Source: Mesostigma viride (Eukaryota > Streptophyta > Mesostigmatophyceae > Mesostigmatales > Mesostigmataceae). Taken from it: DNA of 64,000 bases. Position 1 is the stretch's first letter. Each line of letters begins with the position of its first letter. The notes below the pieces were generated by a model that saw only the letters and a list, made by a program, of their open reading frames with translations, did no database searches and was not told where the DNA came from. Shown piece after piece: positions 23,832 through 36,051 of this stretch. Both the position numbers and the translations under genes were made by a program. The stretch covers positions 26,001 to 90,000 of the forward strand of contig RPFO01000003.1 in the NCBI GenBank assembly GCA_009746045.1, given 5' to 3'.

Positions 23832-25215
23832 CTAGGCTGGGGCTGGAGTTGCTGGGGCCGCGGTGGTCGAGGGGGTCGCTTGCCAGGGCTTGTGGCCGAC
23901 GTAGATGGCCGCCCCCTTCCAGTACACCGGCTGGCCCGCCTTGGTCTGCCGGAGCTGGAGGTAGGTCGGCCATAGCTCCCGTCGTCGTTGTTGCTGTGCC
24001 AGGGTCAGGTCGTCGTCAAGGGTGAAGAGAGTCTTCTCGAGCCGCTTGCGGCGTCTGAGAAAAGAAATCTTGTCCGCCGGGGTCTTAATTAAAGGTGAGA
24101 AGGAGCGGGGGCGGCCCGGCCTTACCCCGCGCGCGGGGAAGGCGGTGGGCGGCCAGCTCGATCTCACCAGTAAGGCCCATGCGATCGAGGATTTCTCTCT
24201 CAAAAGCACGCGCAAGCTTCTCGGAGTTCTCACCTTCCTCCATCTTGAGATTCTTGACAATGACGTTGAGGCTGCGCTTGGCGAGCTCGGCCTCCTCGCG
24301 GAGGTCAAGCGTCTGCCGCTGGAGCTGGGCTGCGACGGCGGAGGTGGTGGAGGTGTTATGTTGCTTAAGCATGTCCGGCCAGGTCGTGATGGGAGGAGCA
24401 TCGCCGGCCAGGCCAGCCGGGGCTGGCTTGGCGGCAATGTCCTTCACTGCCTGGGCGGTGAGGCCTGCTGTGTTCTGCAAGACCTCGATAGCGATTGCAT
24501 TATCCTTGAGGCGCTGGTCGATGTCGCGGAGCTGGGCGGTGATGGAGTCGGTGGAGACGGAGGGGGGGGGGGAGGTGGAGGCGAGGAGGGTGGCGGTGGC
24601 GGTGGGGATGGTGGGGAGCTCAGCAGCCAGCGTGCCGCCAAGTGCCGCCACATCTGCGGCAAGAGGGGTCACGTGCTGCTCGAAAGCTTCCTTGAGGAGG
24701 GTGCGGATGGAGGCTTCGGAGGGGAAGGGGGGCGGTTTGGGAGCCCAGATCTCGGATTCGGAGCGTCCAACAAGGGAGCAGAGGGCGAAGCGTTGAAGCT
24801 TGGGGCGAGGCATGCGGTGAATGATTGGGAGAGCCTCGGCGGGGTCGACAAGCTCGCCGCCACCAGGCCAGCGGCCACGGTTGTGGGTCGTGAGGTACAC
24901 GCACATGGCTAGAAGCGAGGCGTGATTACCGTAATAAAAGTCTTCCATAATCCAACTGGGGCTGCGCTGCCAGAAGCCGGGGCTGTTGACGTCAAAGGAG
25001 CGCTCTTCCCAGGGCGGCTCAGCAGAGCGACTGCGCTTAGGTTCAGGCGATGCTGATGGCGAGGCGAGCCCGGGAGGCTGGGCGAGCACCAGTGCACTAC
25101 TAGTGTCACCGTTGCCATCTGGGCCGGTGGGCGAAGCTGCAGCCGAAGCTGCAGGCGTATTTTCATTGCCGAGCGCAGCCGCCAGGCTGCGTTGCGTCGA
25201 GAGGCGTTTGCTCAT
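23832..25215 (-). pseudogene. Half-LINE ORF1 protein, one internal lesion
   Basis: The first 376 codons are open from the ATG at 25215 (MSKRLSTQRSLAAAL). A Ser/Pro/Ala-rich N-terminus comes first, then a conserved central region, a coiled-coil-like segment (DIDQRLKDNAIAIEVLQ) and the RRM-like C-terminal region (LNVIVKNL, FLRRRKRLEKT, LDDDLTLAQQQRRRELWP, VYWKGAAIYV). A TTAATTAA at 24085-24092 replaces the codons for F-D-T-P seen in sister copies and gives a stop. The frame after it runs on to 23832 with an Ala/Pro/Thr end. Role by family: RNA-binding chaperone of the retrotransposon RNP. Confidence 0.85.
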
Positions 25216-26591
25216 CGTATATTGCGTAATAGCGTCGGGAAATTATATCAGCATGTGCGTCTTAGAAAGACGAAGCGATTGTGATATTCACAGCTGAATT
25301 CGGCGCTCAAACGTGAAAGTTATGAGCTCCGACAGCCATGGCTACCTCGTGGCTCGTGGCTCGTACAAAATCAATGCGATGCCATATCAAAGAGACAACC
25401 ATATATCACCAGCACCATTAAGCAGCGACGCCTGCAGCTAGTAGGGCACCTAGCTCGCACCAACCAGGTAGACACCTCACGTGGCCCCCCCGCAGGCCTG
25501 CGACCAGCTCAGCCTGGCCGGCACCTCCTGCATGACGTGGGCCGGGCCCAGTGATGTTAGACGCCGCAAGGCCCGCTGCTTCAAAGAACAGCTAGTAGAG
25601 GACATGGGGGGCCTAGGCCTCTCCGTGATTTGGAAAAAGATGATGGACAAGGCCAAGTGGGCCCAGGTCATAGAGGACAACGAGCCCCCCCCAGTGGGGA
25701 AGTGCCCGCGTGTGCAAACCCGTGGGAGGCACGCCAGACAGCTCCCCTAGGGCAGCGTGAGGCTATCTAGATAGATGTTGTAGTTAGATTGTTGTAGATA
25801 GATGTCGTAGGTAGCTGATCTGTAGAAAGATTGAGACCGGTAGGACTGTTTGCACCCATCCATCCATCGGGGTTAATGCTCCGTGACTCCCCAACGGGAG
25901 CACGAGTCTAATTAATTAATTAATTAATTACGCGTGCGTTTGAGAGATAAATCCTTGGTCGCATGGGCCTTAATGGTGAGATCGAGCTGGTCGCCCACCG
26001 CCTTCCCCGCGCGCGGGGTAAGGCAGGGGCTCCCCCGCTCCTTCTAACCCGGCGGACAAGATTTCTTTTCTCAGACGCCGCAAGCGGCTCGAGAAGACTC
26101 ACTTCACCCTTGACGACGACTTGACCCTGGCGCAGCAACAACGGCGACGGGAGCTATGGCCGACCTACCTCCAGCTCCGGCAGACCAAGGCGGGGCAGCC
26201 GGTGTACTGGAAGGGGGCGGCCATCTACGTCGGCCGCAAGCCCTGGCATGCGACCCCCGCGGCCCCAGCGACTCTGGACAGACGCCCCAGCTTACGGCTG
26301 GACCCACACCTGGGTGAGTCTCAGGTGGGTTTCCGTCGTCGGCCGTAACACTGTCATGGCTGTGTTTGTCGCGCGCCGGTTGATGGAGGAGGTGCGTCGC
26401 CTTTGCCCTGACAGTTTGCCACTGGTCTTCATTTTTGTTGACTATATCAAGGCTTTTGACACGGTCCTCTGGGAGGCTCTTTGGGCCATCCTAGCTCTGA
26501 ATCGGGTGCCACTGGCCAGCGTTTATTGCTGCCATTCGTCGACTGTATGAGGGCTCACAGGCAGTAGTGCGGACTGCGGAAGGCACCACCC

Positions 26592-27094
26592 AGTTAGTCT
26601 CCATGCTTTGCTGCAGACTAAGTCAGAATCAAAGGCATTGTGAATACAACGTATGAATAAGCCTTGTAAACCTATGTTGGTATGTAAATATAAATACCAC
26701 GTGGGCTATGCAGATAGGATTTGAGTCGAGTCACATACATTTCCCTACTAGATATAGGTACTTTGGGTACCGTGGGGTACGTGACAGATGTCAGTACCCA
26801 GTATACGTAGTGTCCTGTCATTGGACGGTACTAGAGTATCCTAGATAGGGAACGTACTGCAGCGTGCATTGATCTATGATCACACGATGCAGTGACTAGA
26901 CTGCTAGCTACCTGTCATCGTGCGGCCTCGGGCCAACGGTCTGCACCCAACGGTCACTGCTGGCGGCGCGGCCAGTGCAAGAGGAACGTTGATAAAGGGT
27001 AAACCTTTTTTCTAATGAATCAAGCAATTCGTTGCTCACAAAGGCTCTCTGCATTCTCAAGCAATCTATCCGAAACGCTAACTCACCCTGCATG
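26592..27094. mobile_element. Unidentified 503-bp insertion in LINE ORF2
   Basis: Interrupts the RT between motif A and motif B. It is flanked by GGCACCACCC (26582-26591) and GGCACCATCC (27095-27104), a 9/10 match. It contains a TATAAATA followed by CACGTG near 26690 and several short direct repeats. No TIR or ORF is evident. A solo LTR or a small DNA element are both possible. Confidence 0.5.
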
Positions 27095-28036
27095 GGCACC
27101 ATCCCCCCTTCACCACGGGGTGTGGCAAGGTTAGTGTCCTGTCCCCATACCTATTCATTATTGCATGTCGTGGATCACGTCATGCGCCGGGCACGTGCAT
27201 GCGCGCTTTAAGTACTGGTCTTAAGGGGTTCGAGCCAGGCTTGGACATCCGAGAGAGCGCACGGCGGGGTTAAACCCTGGCTACCGCCTGGCCGACCTGA
27301 TTTATGCGGATGACACCACCCTCATCGCGCGCCCCGAGCACATTCAGACCTGGCTGGACTGTCTGGGCCTGGAGGCGAGGGCGGTGGGGTTGGAGATTAG
27401 TGTCAAAACTGAGGCGATGGTGATTGGGGCCTCCAGCTAGTACACCACCGCTGCCGCGCCTGCTCGACGGGACGGAGGTCCCGTTCCGCGATCGCTTCAA
27501 ACTGTTGGGGCTCCAGTTGGCTCCCTGACACTGCAGACGATGTGGACACCCGCATCGGCCTGGCCTGGGCCAGGCTGCGTTCGCTCAACACCTACTGGCG
27601 CTCGAAGGGCCTGGCAGTGATTGGCCATACGCGATACGCGTCGTACGCGGCCCCAGGTGTATAATAATGTATAATACGCGGTGTATATTGTATTATACGC
27701 TAATCGTACGCTAACCGTTGAAACCCCCTTTTTTGGCATGATTTTGAGGGGTTTTCAACATTCTGAGCAACCAAGCATAGTCTACTGGTGTTTTTCCATA
27801 CCTTTAGCCTATACATGACATATATAGCATGACCTTGGCATTGCCATCACTACCTAAATACAAGCATAGTTTCTAACGGTCTAACTTGATAGTTTCTCTT
27901 CAAAATCGAGACAACATGCAACTAAGTATCATACCAGCATCAATGCACAACTCACTGGAAAGGATGATAAATTTGTAGAACTCAAGATATGCATGCACTA
28001 TACATTGCCCCGAGGTGTCGATGACATTGAAGGGCG

Positions 28037-28513
28037 TCAATGGCATTGAAAGGCGCGAATGAATGCATCGCACAGCTCCTCGTCCAGCTGCTCTTTGCTG
28101 AGCTCATAAGGTGCGGGCAAATTACCGTCGGTGGATTGGCCCTTTGATGATCCGCTGGGCCCAGCCGCCCCAGCAGCGCGCCCCGAGGTGTTGCTGGCAT
28201 GAGCGGACACCCAGTTAAAGGCGTCGGTTTCTACAACGTCTGCAAGCCTGTCTTTAAGTGCCGCCCGCACATCAGCCTGCTTCTTGGCGTCACTAGTCGC
28301 CTTCCACTTCCTGGTATTGCTTTCCTTCTCCGCCTGCTCGACCAGCAGCCTGTAACGGAGTACTCCATCATCCATGTAGTAGTTATTTGTCTGCTGCCCA
28401 TTCTTGAGGATGCGCTCTTTGCTAATGTATGTCCAGACAGTTTCGGATGTGGCCTCTTCTTCATCGGGCCGCACATCATCATCGTGTTCCATTGACTCAT
28501 TCGTGTCAGCCAT
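28037..28513 (-). CDS. Hypothetical protein inside the hAT-like element
   Basis: 158 aa from the ATG at 28513 (MADTNESMEHDDD). An acidic N-terminus is followed by a charged, helix-prone middle (LLVEQAEKES, KKQADVRAALKDRL) and a Gly/Ser/Ala linker. The end is acidic (KEQLDEELCDAF). There is no recognised domain or signal peptide. It could be part of a captured gene or of an accessory transposon protein. An upstream in-frame GTG is not favoured. Confidence 0.45.
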   Translation of the reverse strand: MADTNESMEHDDDVRPDEEEATSETVWTYISKERILKNGQQTNNYYMDDGVLRYRLLVEQAEKESNTRKWKATSDAKKQADVRAALKDRLADVVETDAFNWVSAHASNTSGRAAGAAGPSGSSKGQSTDGNLPAPYELSKEQLDEELCDAFIRAFQCH

Positions 28514-28828
28514 GCCTGGATGTCGATAATCTACGATATAGGTGCCAGACGACCACGACGTTGCTGGCACACCTTATCACCTTCTTGATCCAGATAAATA
28601 GGTGTACGTTTATTCCAAATATACTGTTGCTTATCACCTTCTTGATGATGAATCCTCAGCCTTCCCGCCTTCACCTTCCCGCCTTCACAAGTCACAATGA
28701 ACGCGCTTTTCGGGGAAATGGGTATATTTTATTAGCCAATTATGGACCAAAGAGGTGAGAGGGGAAATGAGTATCAGCGAATCCTAATGAAGGTGGGCAC
28801 ACACACGTGTGCGGTGACAGGTGAAAGG

Positions 28829-29549
28829 CTAATAGGGCGCGTTATTAGACCAGGGAAGCCATTGGACCTGAGTAATGTCGCCATGAGGCATACTGGTGAA
28901 TACCTGATTACGGCCCAGGAGATCATGAAAAAGCTGGAGCGGGCTGGGCTTGTCGTTATTGGGCCCTGGGTCCCACACCCTGTGTTGTTCCTGAGCTAAC
29001 AGCCAGTAGCGGCGCATAGCCGCATTCCATAGGTATATAAAGCGCCGGACTACGCCGCCGCGGGTATACTCCTCGCGGACCTTAAAGACGGTCTCGTTGC
29101 GTATGGTCCATATCGCGTATAGCATAGTAGTGCGTAGCCATATCCATTCTGCTTGGGAAACTGAAAGCTCGGTCCCTGGTGTGCCAGCAATACCGAAAAT
29201 GATGGTACGCACGCTGATTGGGAGAGTGGGTGGCGATGCCGTCCATGCGGCCCAGATGTTAATGAGCCACGTCCAAACCCCAGGGAGATTACAGTAACTG
29301 AAGAAACCTGTGCTCAATGGTTTCACTAGGGTGCGTGCACAGGCATGATGCATCATGACCAAAACGCTCGTGGAGCGTAGCACAGACCCCTATCGCCCTA
29401 TGCATCAAAAGGTGTTGTACATCAGTGGCCCTGCGGTCCACGAGAGGGTGGTCTACCGCCAGGGTAATCATCTTAACCCAAGAGTAGCCCGGCCAATGTA
29501 TTCCCCAGCGGGCTCGGCCCGGATGGGGCTGATGGTACGTATGCAACAA
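28829..29549 (-). pseudogene. Reverse-transcriptase zinc-binding (zf-RVT) fragment
   Basis: Two frames joined near 29300. The first has CLCTHPSETIEHRFLQ, a Cys/His cluster. The second has GVWTWLINIW and MLYAIWTIRNETVFK. The order of C..C, ET.EH, W..W and WTIRN..VF is that of the zinc-binding region following RT in some plant-type and fungal LINEs. It is unlike the LINEs in this window. It has no RT domain of its own and is presumably a captured remnant. Confidence 0.6.
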
Positions 29550-30630
29550 GATATCATAACCCCAATCTGCGGTGTACTCAAAGATACATTTGGGTACATT
29601 ACAATGAACGCGCTTTTAGCTTTAGTGCACTATACACTAGCTAGCTCATCACGCAATTATTTGTTCCTACTACAGGTCGGCGCGCCGCAGTCTAGGCAAT
29701 CAAATGCACCCACCTCGTAAGCCAAAAATATGCCAAAAAATACGCGAAAATACGCAAAAATGCGCAAAAATACGCGTTGCGTATAAAAGTACCCCATTTT
29801 CGTACGCGCCGCTTGCGTATCGCGCATAATACGCTAAATACGGCGTATAATACGGCGTATGGCCAATCACTGGGGCCTGGGCGAGCACCGCAAGCGCATG
29901 CTCTTCAAGGTCCTCGTCCTCACGGTGCTCACGTATGGCGCCGAGGCGTGGACACTCACACCCACACTGGCAGCTAATAAGCTCAACGGCACGGTTTACA
30001 GGATGCTCCGACAGCTAGGTCCTTAACGTAGGGTTTTCCAAGCGCTCGTCATCAGAGTCTTTGTATCATCAGAATATGGTATGCCTCGTATTTCGGACGA
30101 GATTAGGCAGCGTAGGATAGCATTTGTAGGACACCTTGCTCGCACGAGCCAGCTAGGTCGACACCGCCCTTGGTCTGGCAGGCCCTCAGCGGCTTGGCCA
30201 GCCAGGGGGGCACATTCTGACCTGGCCTGGCCCCAAGGGCGTTCCCAAAAGGGTAGGGAAACCCGCGAGTGTCACGAACTACACCCAGATGTTGCTGGAC
30301 GACCTACTAAGTGCATGGTCCCAGCCCAGTTTGAACACCGCATCCCCTCTCTTCCGCGCGTTTTTTCGCTCCCCGGCGCTGGTCAGCATTTTGTTTACGA
30401 TTTGCTGCTTGCCTCGACGATATACGCTTGGATGATTTAGCTTGGCTGTTATTACATCACACATGTTCCATGATGGCACGAGCCACGAGGTAGCCATGGC
30501 TTAGTAGCTGACGGCGGAGCTCATAACTTTCACGTTTGAGCACCGAATTTAGCCGTGAATATCACAATCGACGCGTCTTTCTACGACGCACATGCTGATA
30601 TAATTTTCCGAAGCTATTACGCAATACACG

Positions 30631-32088
30631 ATGAGCAAACGCCTCTCGACGCAACGCAGCCTGGCGGCTGCGCTTAGCAATGAAAATACGTCTGCAGCGC
30701 CGGCTGCAGCTTCGCCAACCGGCCCAGAAGGCAGCGGCGCCACTAGCCAAGCTCTAGTGGTCGCCCATCCCCCTGCTGAGCCCGCATCGCCAGCAGCGTC
30801 GCCAGAACCCAAGCGCAGTCGATCGCCCTGCCGAGCCGAGCTGGGTCGAGCTCGAATTTGTAGCCGAAGCCCGCCACTGAGCCCGGCTTCTTGGACAAGT
30901 TTACCGAGGACCACATCCTGGGCTGCGTGTTTTGGGGATCACACGCCTCGCTTGTTGAATTGTGCAAGCAGCTCTTCAACCGAGGCCGCCTCTTTGATTC
31001 TCGCCTGAATCGCGTCTCCTCTTTCGACCACTTTCCCAGCCTCCGCTGCCCCCACCTCCAGGAATACGCTCTCTTCTCCATCCTTGGACGCTCCATCTCG
31101 GAGCTTAATTGGCCCCCAAAGCCCCTCACCATCACCTTAACCGAAGCCTCCATCCGCTCACTCCTCCAGGAGGCCCTCGAGCAGCACGTGGCCCCCATCG
31201 CAGCAGATGTGGCGGTCATGGGCAGGCTGCACGCTGCATGGCTGCCGAGCTCCCCCTCCTCTCCACCGCCACCTCCACCATCTCCACCGCCTGGCACCTC
31301 CACCCTCCTCGCCTCCTCCACCGCCACCACCTCCACCTCCGACGCCATCACCGCCCTGGCAGCTCCGTGACATCGACCAGCGTCAAAAAGTAAGGACAAC
31401 GCCATCGCTATCGAGGTTCTGCAGAACACCGCAGGCCTCACCGCCCAGCTGCGGTGAAGGACATTGCCGCCAAGCCAGCCCCGGCTGGCCGGCTGGCCTG
31501 GCCGGCGATGCTCCTCCCATCACCACCTGGGCGGACATGCTTAAGCAACATACCACCTCCACCACCTCCGCCGTCGCAGCCCAGCTTCAACGGCAGACGC
31601 TTGACCTCCGCGAGGAGGCCGAGCTCGCCAAGCGCAGCCTCAACGCCATACTCAAGAACTTCGACATGGAAGAAGGTGAGAATTCCGAGAAGCTTGCACG
31701 TGCGTTTGAGAGCAAAATCCTTGCACGCATGGGCCTCCTTGGTGAGATTAAGCTGACCGCCCACCGCCTCCCCCGCGCGCGGGGCCGTAAGGTAGGGGCG
31801 CCTCCGCTTCTTCTCATCTTTGACAGCCCAGCGGACAAGATTTCGTTTCTCAGACGCCGCAGCAAGCGGCTCGAGAACACTGACTCCCTTCACCGTGGAC
31901 GACGACTTGACCCTGGCGCAGCAACAACGGCGACGGGAGCTTAATGGCCGACCTACCTCCAGCTCCGGCAGACCAAGGCGGGCCAGCCAGTGTACTGGAA
32001 GGGGGCGGCCATCTACGTCGGCCACAAGCCCTGGCACGCGACCCCCTCGACCACCGCGGCCCCAGCGACTCCGGCAGCCCCAGCCTAG
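30631..32088 (+). pseudogene. Half-LINE ORF1, multiply frameshifted
   Basis: Starts MSKRLSTQRSLAAAL like the copy at 25215. It switches frame near 30880, 31340, 31450 and 31860 through small insertions and deletions. It still shows REEAELAKRSLN, the RRM-like region and a C-terminal Ala/Pro/Thr tail ending in TAG at 32086-32088. Non-functional. Confidence 0.8.
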
Positions 32089-32475
32089 GGGAATACAGCA
32101 GCAGTAGTGTAATTAGACAGTGGCCTTGTACATGCCCGCCTACTACAGGCACTATACCTAGCCTTTTCTAGTCATGTACATGTGTGCCTATGATGAGCCA
32201 CCCTCCAGATGCTACCTAGCTTTATTTAATTATGCAGTGCCCATGCAGGGGGTCACTCCCTGCTGAGAAGCCATGCCCTAGCTTTTGTATAGCTGTGCTG
32301 ATCTTCCCCACCTATGACAGGCTCCCCTTAGTTAGCTGGGTGTTGCCTGAAACTCTGGGTGGTGCAGGTGCCCTAGTGCACCTAGAGCAAGTGTTGTTTA
32401 CATTCCCACCCTTGCAGGAAGTAGCTTAGAATGTATGATAGGCCATATGCCCCTTCTCTGGGCTATGTGCTACTA

Positions 32476-32498
32476 CATATACTCCCAACGGAGTTATG
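32476..32498 (+). other. Half-LINE 3' hairpin (ACTCC/GGAGT type)
   Basis: Same structure as 23414-23436 on the other strand, followed by a CAATT tail instead of TTAA. The hairpin is conserved while the tail repeat differs. Confidence 0.75.
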
Positions 32499-33173
32499 TT
32501 ACAATTCAATTCAATTCAATTCAATTAATTCAATTCAATTCAATCCCCTCTCTCTCCCTTCTTTGGACTGCCATATGCAGAACAAGACGCGGTGGCAGCA
32601 GATTGTCAAGGCTCACACGCCAGACCCTGTGGGCAAGCCACCTCCCCCCAAGAGGAGGAGGCGTTTTGATGAGTAGTGTATAGTTAGGCTTTTTCTAGAT
32701 AGCTTAGAGTTAGGTTAGTTCGATTGCGCGGCTTCCTCCACTCCACCCATCCATCATGGAATATTCTGATTTGGCACCCATCCATCATGGAATATGTGCT
32801 ACACTAGGAAGTCAGGATTGAGAAAACTGAGAAACCCTGAGAAAAATTGAGAAAAACCTGAGAAGAGCCGAGAAAAATTGAGAAGTGACTGAGAAGAGCT
32901 GAGAAGAGCTGAGAAAAACCTGAGAAGAGCTGAGAAAAACCTGAGAAAAGGGGGTGAGAAAAATTGAGAAGAGCTGAGAAGAAATTGAGAATTTGAAAAT
33001 CTGAGAAAAGTGAGACTTCACTCGGACTGAGAAAAGTGAGAAATCACAAGAACTGAGAAAAATGAAAAACCACGAGAGAGTGAAAAAAAGATTATGATAG
33101 CAGCAAGCACTGCCAACATAATTTCAGCAAGGCAATCAAGGCAACAGGTTTTTTTTATTAAAAAATAATTTAT

Positions 33174-33370
33174 TTACGTATGAAAGCCGTCCTTTTGTGC
33201 ATGTATTTCTTGACATGGCCCTGCCATAAACTCGTCTAATTCTCTAGCTTGCTGAAATTTTTCAAAGAAGATGGCTACAACTATGTTGCCATGGCTGTCT
33301 TTCACAAGGCCGCTTGCATAGCTTGATGCCCCAAATTGAAGATGTCGGTGCCGTTTGTATGCGCCACAAA
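33174..33370 (-). CDS. Exon-like segment in the CACTA-like element
   Basis: A TTTTCAG acceptor at 33371-33373 is followed by about 65 open codons (GAYKRHRHLQFGASS, IVVAIFFEKFQQAREL) and TAA, with an A/T-rich end just behind. A small candidate exon lies at about 33593-33632, but its splicing frame gives a stop, so the gene model is not secure. It is possibly captured host sequence or a transposon protein end. The family is not recognised. Confidence 0.3.
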
Positions 33371-34034
33371 CTGAAAAGAATGCAAAACAAAAGCAGAACA
33401 CAGGAATGGAAAATCAGCACCATACATAAGAAAGCATTTTATGTGCAGTCACAGAAGCCACAACTTGAAAAAATACCGGCACGACATCCACCTAGGTCTG
33501 ACTACATGGTGGCGTTAAACGGCCAGACCAGCACTGTGGTGCACATCACAAGATGAACATGCATTTAAAATCCACATCTCAAAACATACCTTAATGAGTC
33601 GCTTGACGCATTGCCGGTGTCCTGTACTTCTGCAAAAAAAAGAATCCGTTGTGCAACCAGAACATGCATGAAATAGCATAAGGCTAGGTGACTGTACTAG
33701 ATTTATAAAGCCGTCAATAACCCATTGATTCATACTGACCATTCAGCGGCGGTTCTGAAATTGTAACCATTGATCATTTAATGAATACTATACAACACTG
33801 TTATGGCTTTATGACACATCTGTCATTGCCTTTCATCAAATACGATGACAGCTGGTTAACAAAGCTGGTCGCTTGCTAGGGCATCATGCTGGCCGCTCCC
33901 ATTTCATTCTATTGGTGCTTGCAAGAATCCAAGCAACCCGCGACACAATATGCAAGAGAAAAAAAAGATATCAGATCCTTGACATAGACCTCACCATTCT
34001 ACAAGGAAGAGCTCACCAGCACCTAACCGTCCAT

Positions 34035-34772
34035 GCAGCAAATGTGTAGAACACGATTTATGACCCAATACTCACTTTTATGGCAAAGCAGCCCATACAC
34101 ATGAATCACACCATGCACCAGATGTCACACGAGCAAGCCACAACATGGTCGTCGGATCATAAAGCAACAAACGTGAAAACGATAGCGGCCCGAATCTGAG
34201 ATTCCGCGGCACACAGAAAATAAGAAGGCTCAGAAGCTACCAGCAAGGGATCGAACATAGGACCTTAGGCATGATTTCATGCAGCAAATGTGTAGAACAC
34301 GATTTATGACCCAACACTCACTCTTATGGCAAAGCAGCCCATACACATGAATCACACCATGCACCAGATGTCACACGAGCAAGCCACGACATTGTCGTCG
34401 GATCAGAAAGCAATAAACGTGAAAACGATAGCGGCCCAAATCTGAGATTCCGCGGAACACAGAAAATAAGAAAGCTCAGAAGCTACCAGCAAGGGATCGA
34501 ACATAGGACCTTAGGCATGATTTCATGCAGCGAATGTGTAGAACACGATTCATGACCCAACACTCACTCTTATGGCAGAGCAACCCATACACATGAACAA
34601 CACCATGCACCAGATGTCACACGAGCAAGCCACGACATTGTCGTCGGATCAGAAAGCAATAAACGTGAAAACGATAGCGGCCCAAATCTGAGATTCCGCG
34701 GAACACAGAAAATAAGAAAGCTCAGAAGCTACCAGCAAGGGATCGAACATAGGACCTTTGGCATGATTTCGC
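34035..34772. repeat. 246-bp tandem repeat, three copies
   Basis: Copies start at 34035, 34281 and 34527, spaced 246 and 246. A degenerate inverted partial copy lies at about 35600-35720. On the minus strand each unit contains GTTCGATCCC, like the B box of a tRNA-type Pol III promoter. No convincing A box or cloverleaf is seen. Confidence 0.9.
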
Positions 34773-34984
34773 GGCTGTGTGAGTCTCCAGATCCGAAGGC
34801 ATCTCACTTAATTAACGTTTCGAAACAGCCAAACTGCGAAAAACCTCTTACCGGAGGGAGTCGCCAATATCAAGGAGACAACCAGCGCAGGCCAGAAATC
34901 GGGAGAATCCGGACCATGGTAGCTCGAGCCTGCCGTTATCTTGTCCGCGTTTTCGAGTCGTGCAGGATTATGAATATGAATGGA

Positions 34985-36035
34985 GATGGAAATGTGTAGC
35001 CTTGTGCATTGAAATTATGGCTGGCTGACGTGTAGAGCGACGAGATGACCTAGACGGTGGGGCCGGAAACAGCTTGCTTGATTGTGTTTCTCGTGGGGAA
35101 CGAGTCCAACGACTACTTTCTCTGGGCGGCAAACTGCGGCAAATTGAACGCAAGCCTCATCTTGAAATCTTGACCGTCGAAATGTAACGATCCGACGACT
35201 TCTGCAGTATGCCGCGTAATTTTCTGTTGCGGAAGAGCCGTTGGGCCGGTTCCCGACGCGGGCGACCAGTGGTTTGCATTAAGTTAACTTACCTGAAGTT
35301 CTCCAACAGAAATGACCCAAGCCGCATGATGGCACTCATCGACGGCCTCAGTTCGGCCCGATTTTGGCGGCACCCAATTTGACCCCAACGGCACCTACCG
35401 ACAAATACATACGTTTCATGCGCACCACGACCCCTTTGAGCTCTGCTATGGCGGTGGTGCTGTGGGGCCCGCATCAGACTGGGGGCCCTTATCTGCTATG
35501 GCGGTGCTGCCGTTGAGCCCGCATCAGACTGCAGGCCCTTTATGCAGGCGGGCCCTTAATGCATGTTACTTATTTATTCTTGTGCATACAAATATGAAGC
35601 AATGAAGTCCTATGTTCGATTCCTTGCTGGTAGCTTCTAGGCTTTCTTACTTTCTGTGCTCCGCGGAATCTCAGATTTGGGCAGCTAGCGTTTTCACGTT
35701 TGTTGCTTTCTGACGACAATGAAGCAATGAAGTCGTGTCCTCCGGATTTTTGCATTTGGACCGTGTGCAGTTCTTGGAAACATGCATGGCATATGGCTAA
35801 TGTAATGACTGACTAGCTAGACCGTTTCAGTGGTTTTTCATTTGCGGGTATTTCCTCGTAAATGGTGGGAAAGCGATCGCAGAAATCGTTCTCACCACTA
35901 GACACTCCCGGCCAGTGAAGCTCGAAAAACACGCCCTGATCAAGCAAGCTGTTTCCGGCCCCACTGTACAGGTCATCTTACAGTCGCTCTTTGCGTAAGC
36001 CAGCCATAATTTCAAGGAACAAGGCTACACATTTG
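34985..36035. repeat. ~105-bp inverted repeat pair within the CACTA-like element
   Basis: 34991-35095 and 35920-36033 are imperfect inverse copies (shared GTGTAGCCTTG, AAATTATGGCTGGCT and GGGGCCGGAAACAGC). The left arm and the sequence left of it (about 34870-35040) also match 56410-56580. This suggests a small fold-back element or an older repeat family. Ends and TSD are not defined. Confidence 0.6.
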
Positions 36036-36051
36036 CATACGCTTTTCTTGG

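Larger units (their letters stand above)
23390..25378 (-). mobile_element. Half-LINE, family A: 5' UTR + ORF1 + 3' UTR, no ORF2
   Basis: 1,989 bp with the 12-bp TSD ATGCCATATCAA. In element orientation it has a 5' UTR (25378-25216), ORF1 (25215-23832), a ~400-bp 3' UTR, a hairpin (23436-23414) and an AATT-type tail. Nothing of ORF2 is present. The same architecture recurs at 30353-32542 and 37809-41502, so it is a propagating unit and not a one-off deletion. Confidence 0.9.
22430..25930 (+). mobile_element. Internally deleted LINE, split by a half-LINE
   Basis: Has the LINE 5' UTR (22490-22620) and then a piece of ORF1 (22741-23163). This joins directly to the end of ORF2 (from about 23170, KPLGKIEKQDLF), so the endonuclease and RT are missing. 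25391-25742 continues ORF2 and is followed by the 3' UTR, the hairpin 25883-25903 and the (TAAT)n tail to 25930. The half-LINE at 23390-25378 sits between two copies of ATGCCATATCAA (23378-23389, 25379-25390). A 4-base CTAG insertion at 23215 breaks the frame. Confidence 0.85.
27615..29872. mobile_element. hAT-like DNA transposon, 2,258 bp, non-autonomous
   Basis: Perfect 18-bp terminal inverted repeats CAGTGATTGGCCATACGC and an exact 8-bp TSD GGGCCTGG (27607-27614, 29873-29880). Removing the element and one TSD restores the LINE ORF2 reading. The subterminal regions are rich in TACGC/GCGTA motifs in both orientations. No hAT transposase is seen. The interior instead carries a 158-codon ORF and a reverse-transcriptase zinc-binding fragment, both on the minus strand. 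Confidence 0.9.
30353..32542 (+). mobile_element. Half-LINE, family A, complete with TSD
   Basis: 2,190 bp flanked by ATCCCCTCTCT (30342-30352, 32543-32553). It has a 5' UTR with the shared block at 30525-30630, a degraded ORF1 (30631-32088), a 3' UTR, a hairpin at 32476-32498 and a (CAATT)n tail. There is no ORF2. It carries about 100-200 bp more at its 5' end than the other copies, so those may be slightly truncated. Confidence 0.9.

Noticed and set aside
34035-34772. tRNA genes in the 246-bp repeats
   Set aside because: Only a B-box-like GTTCGATCCC is present; no cloverleaf can be folded.
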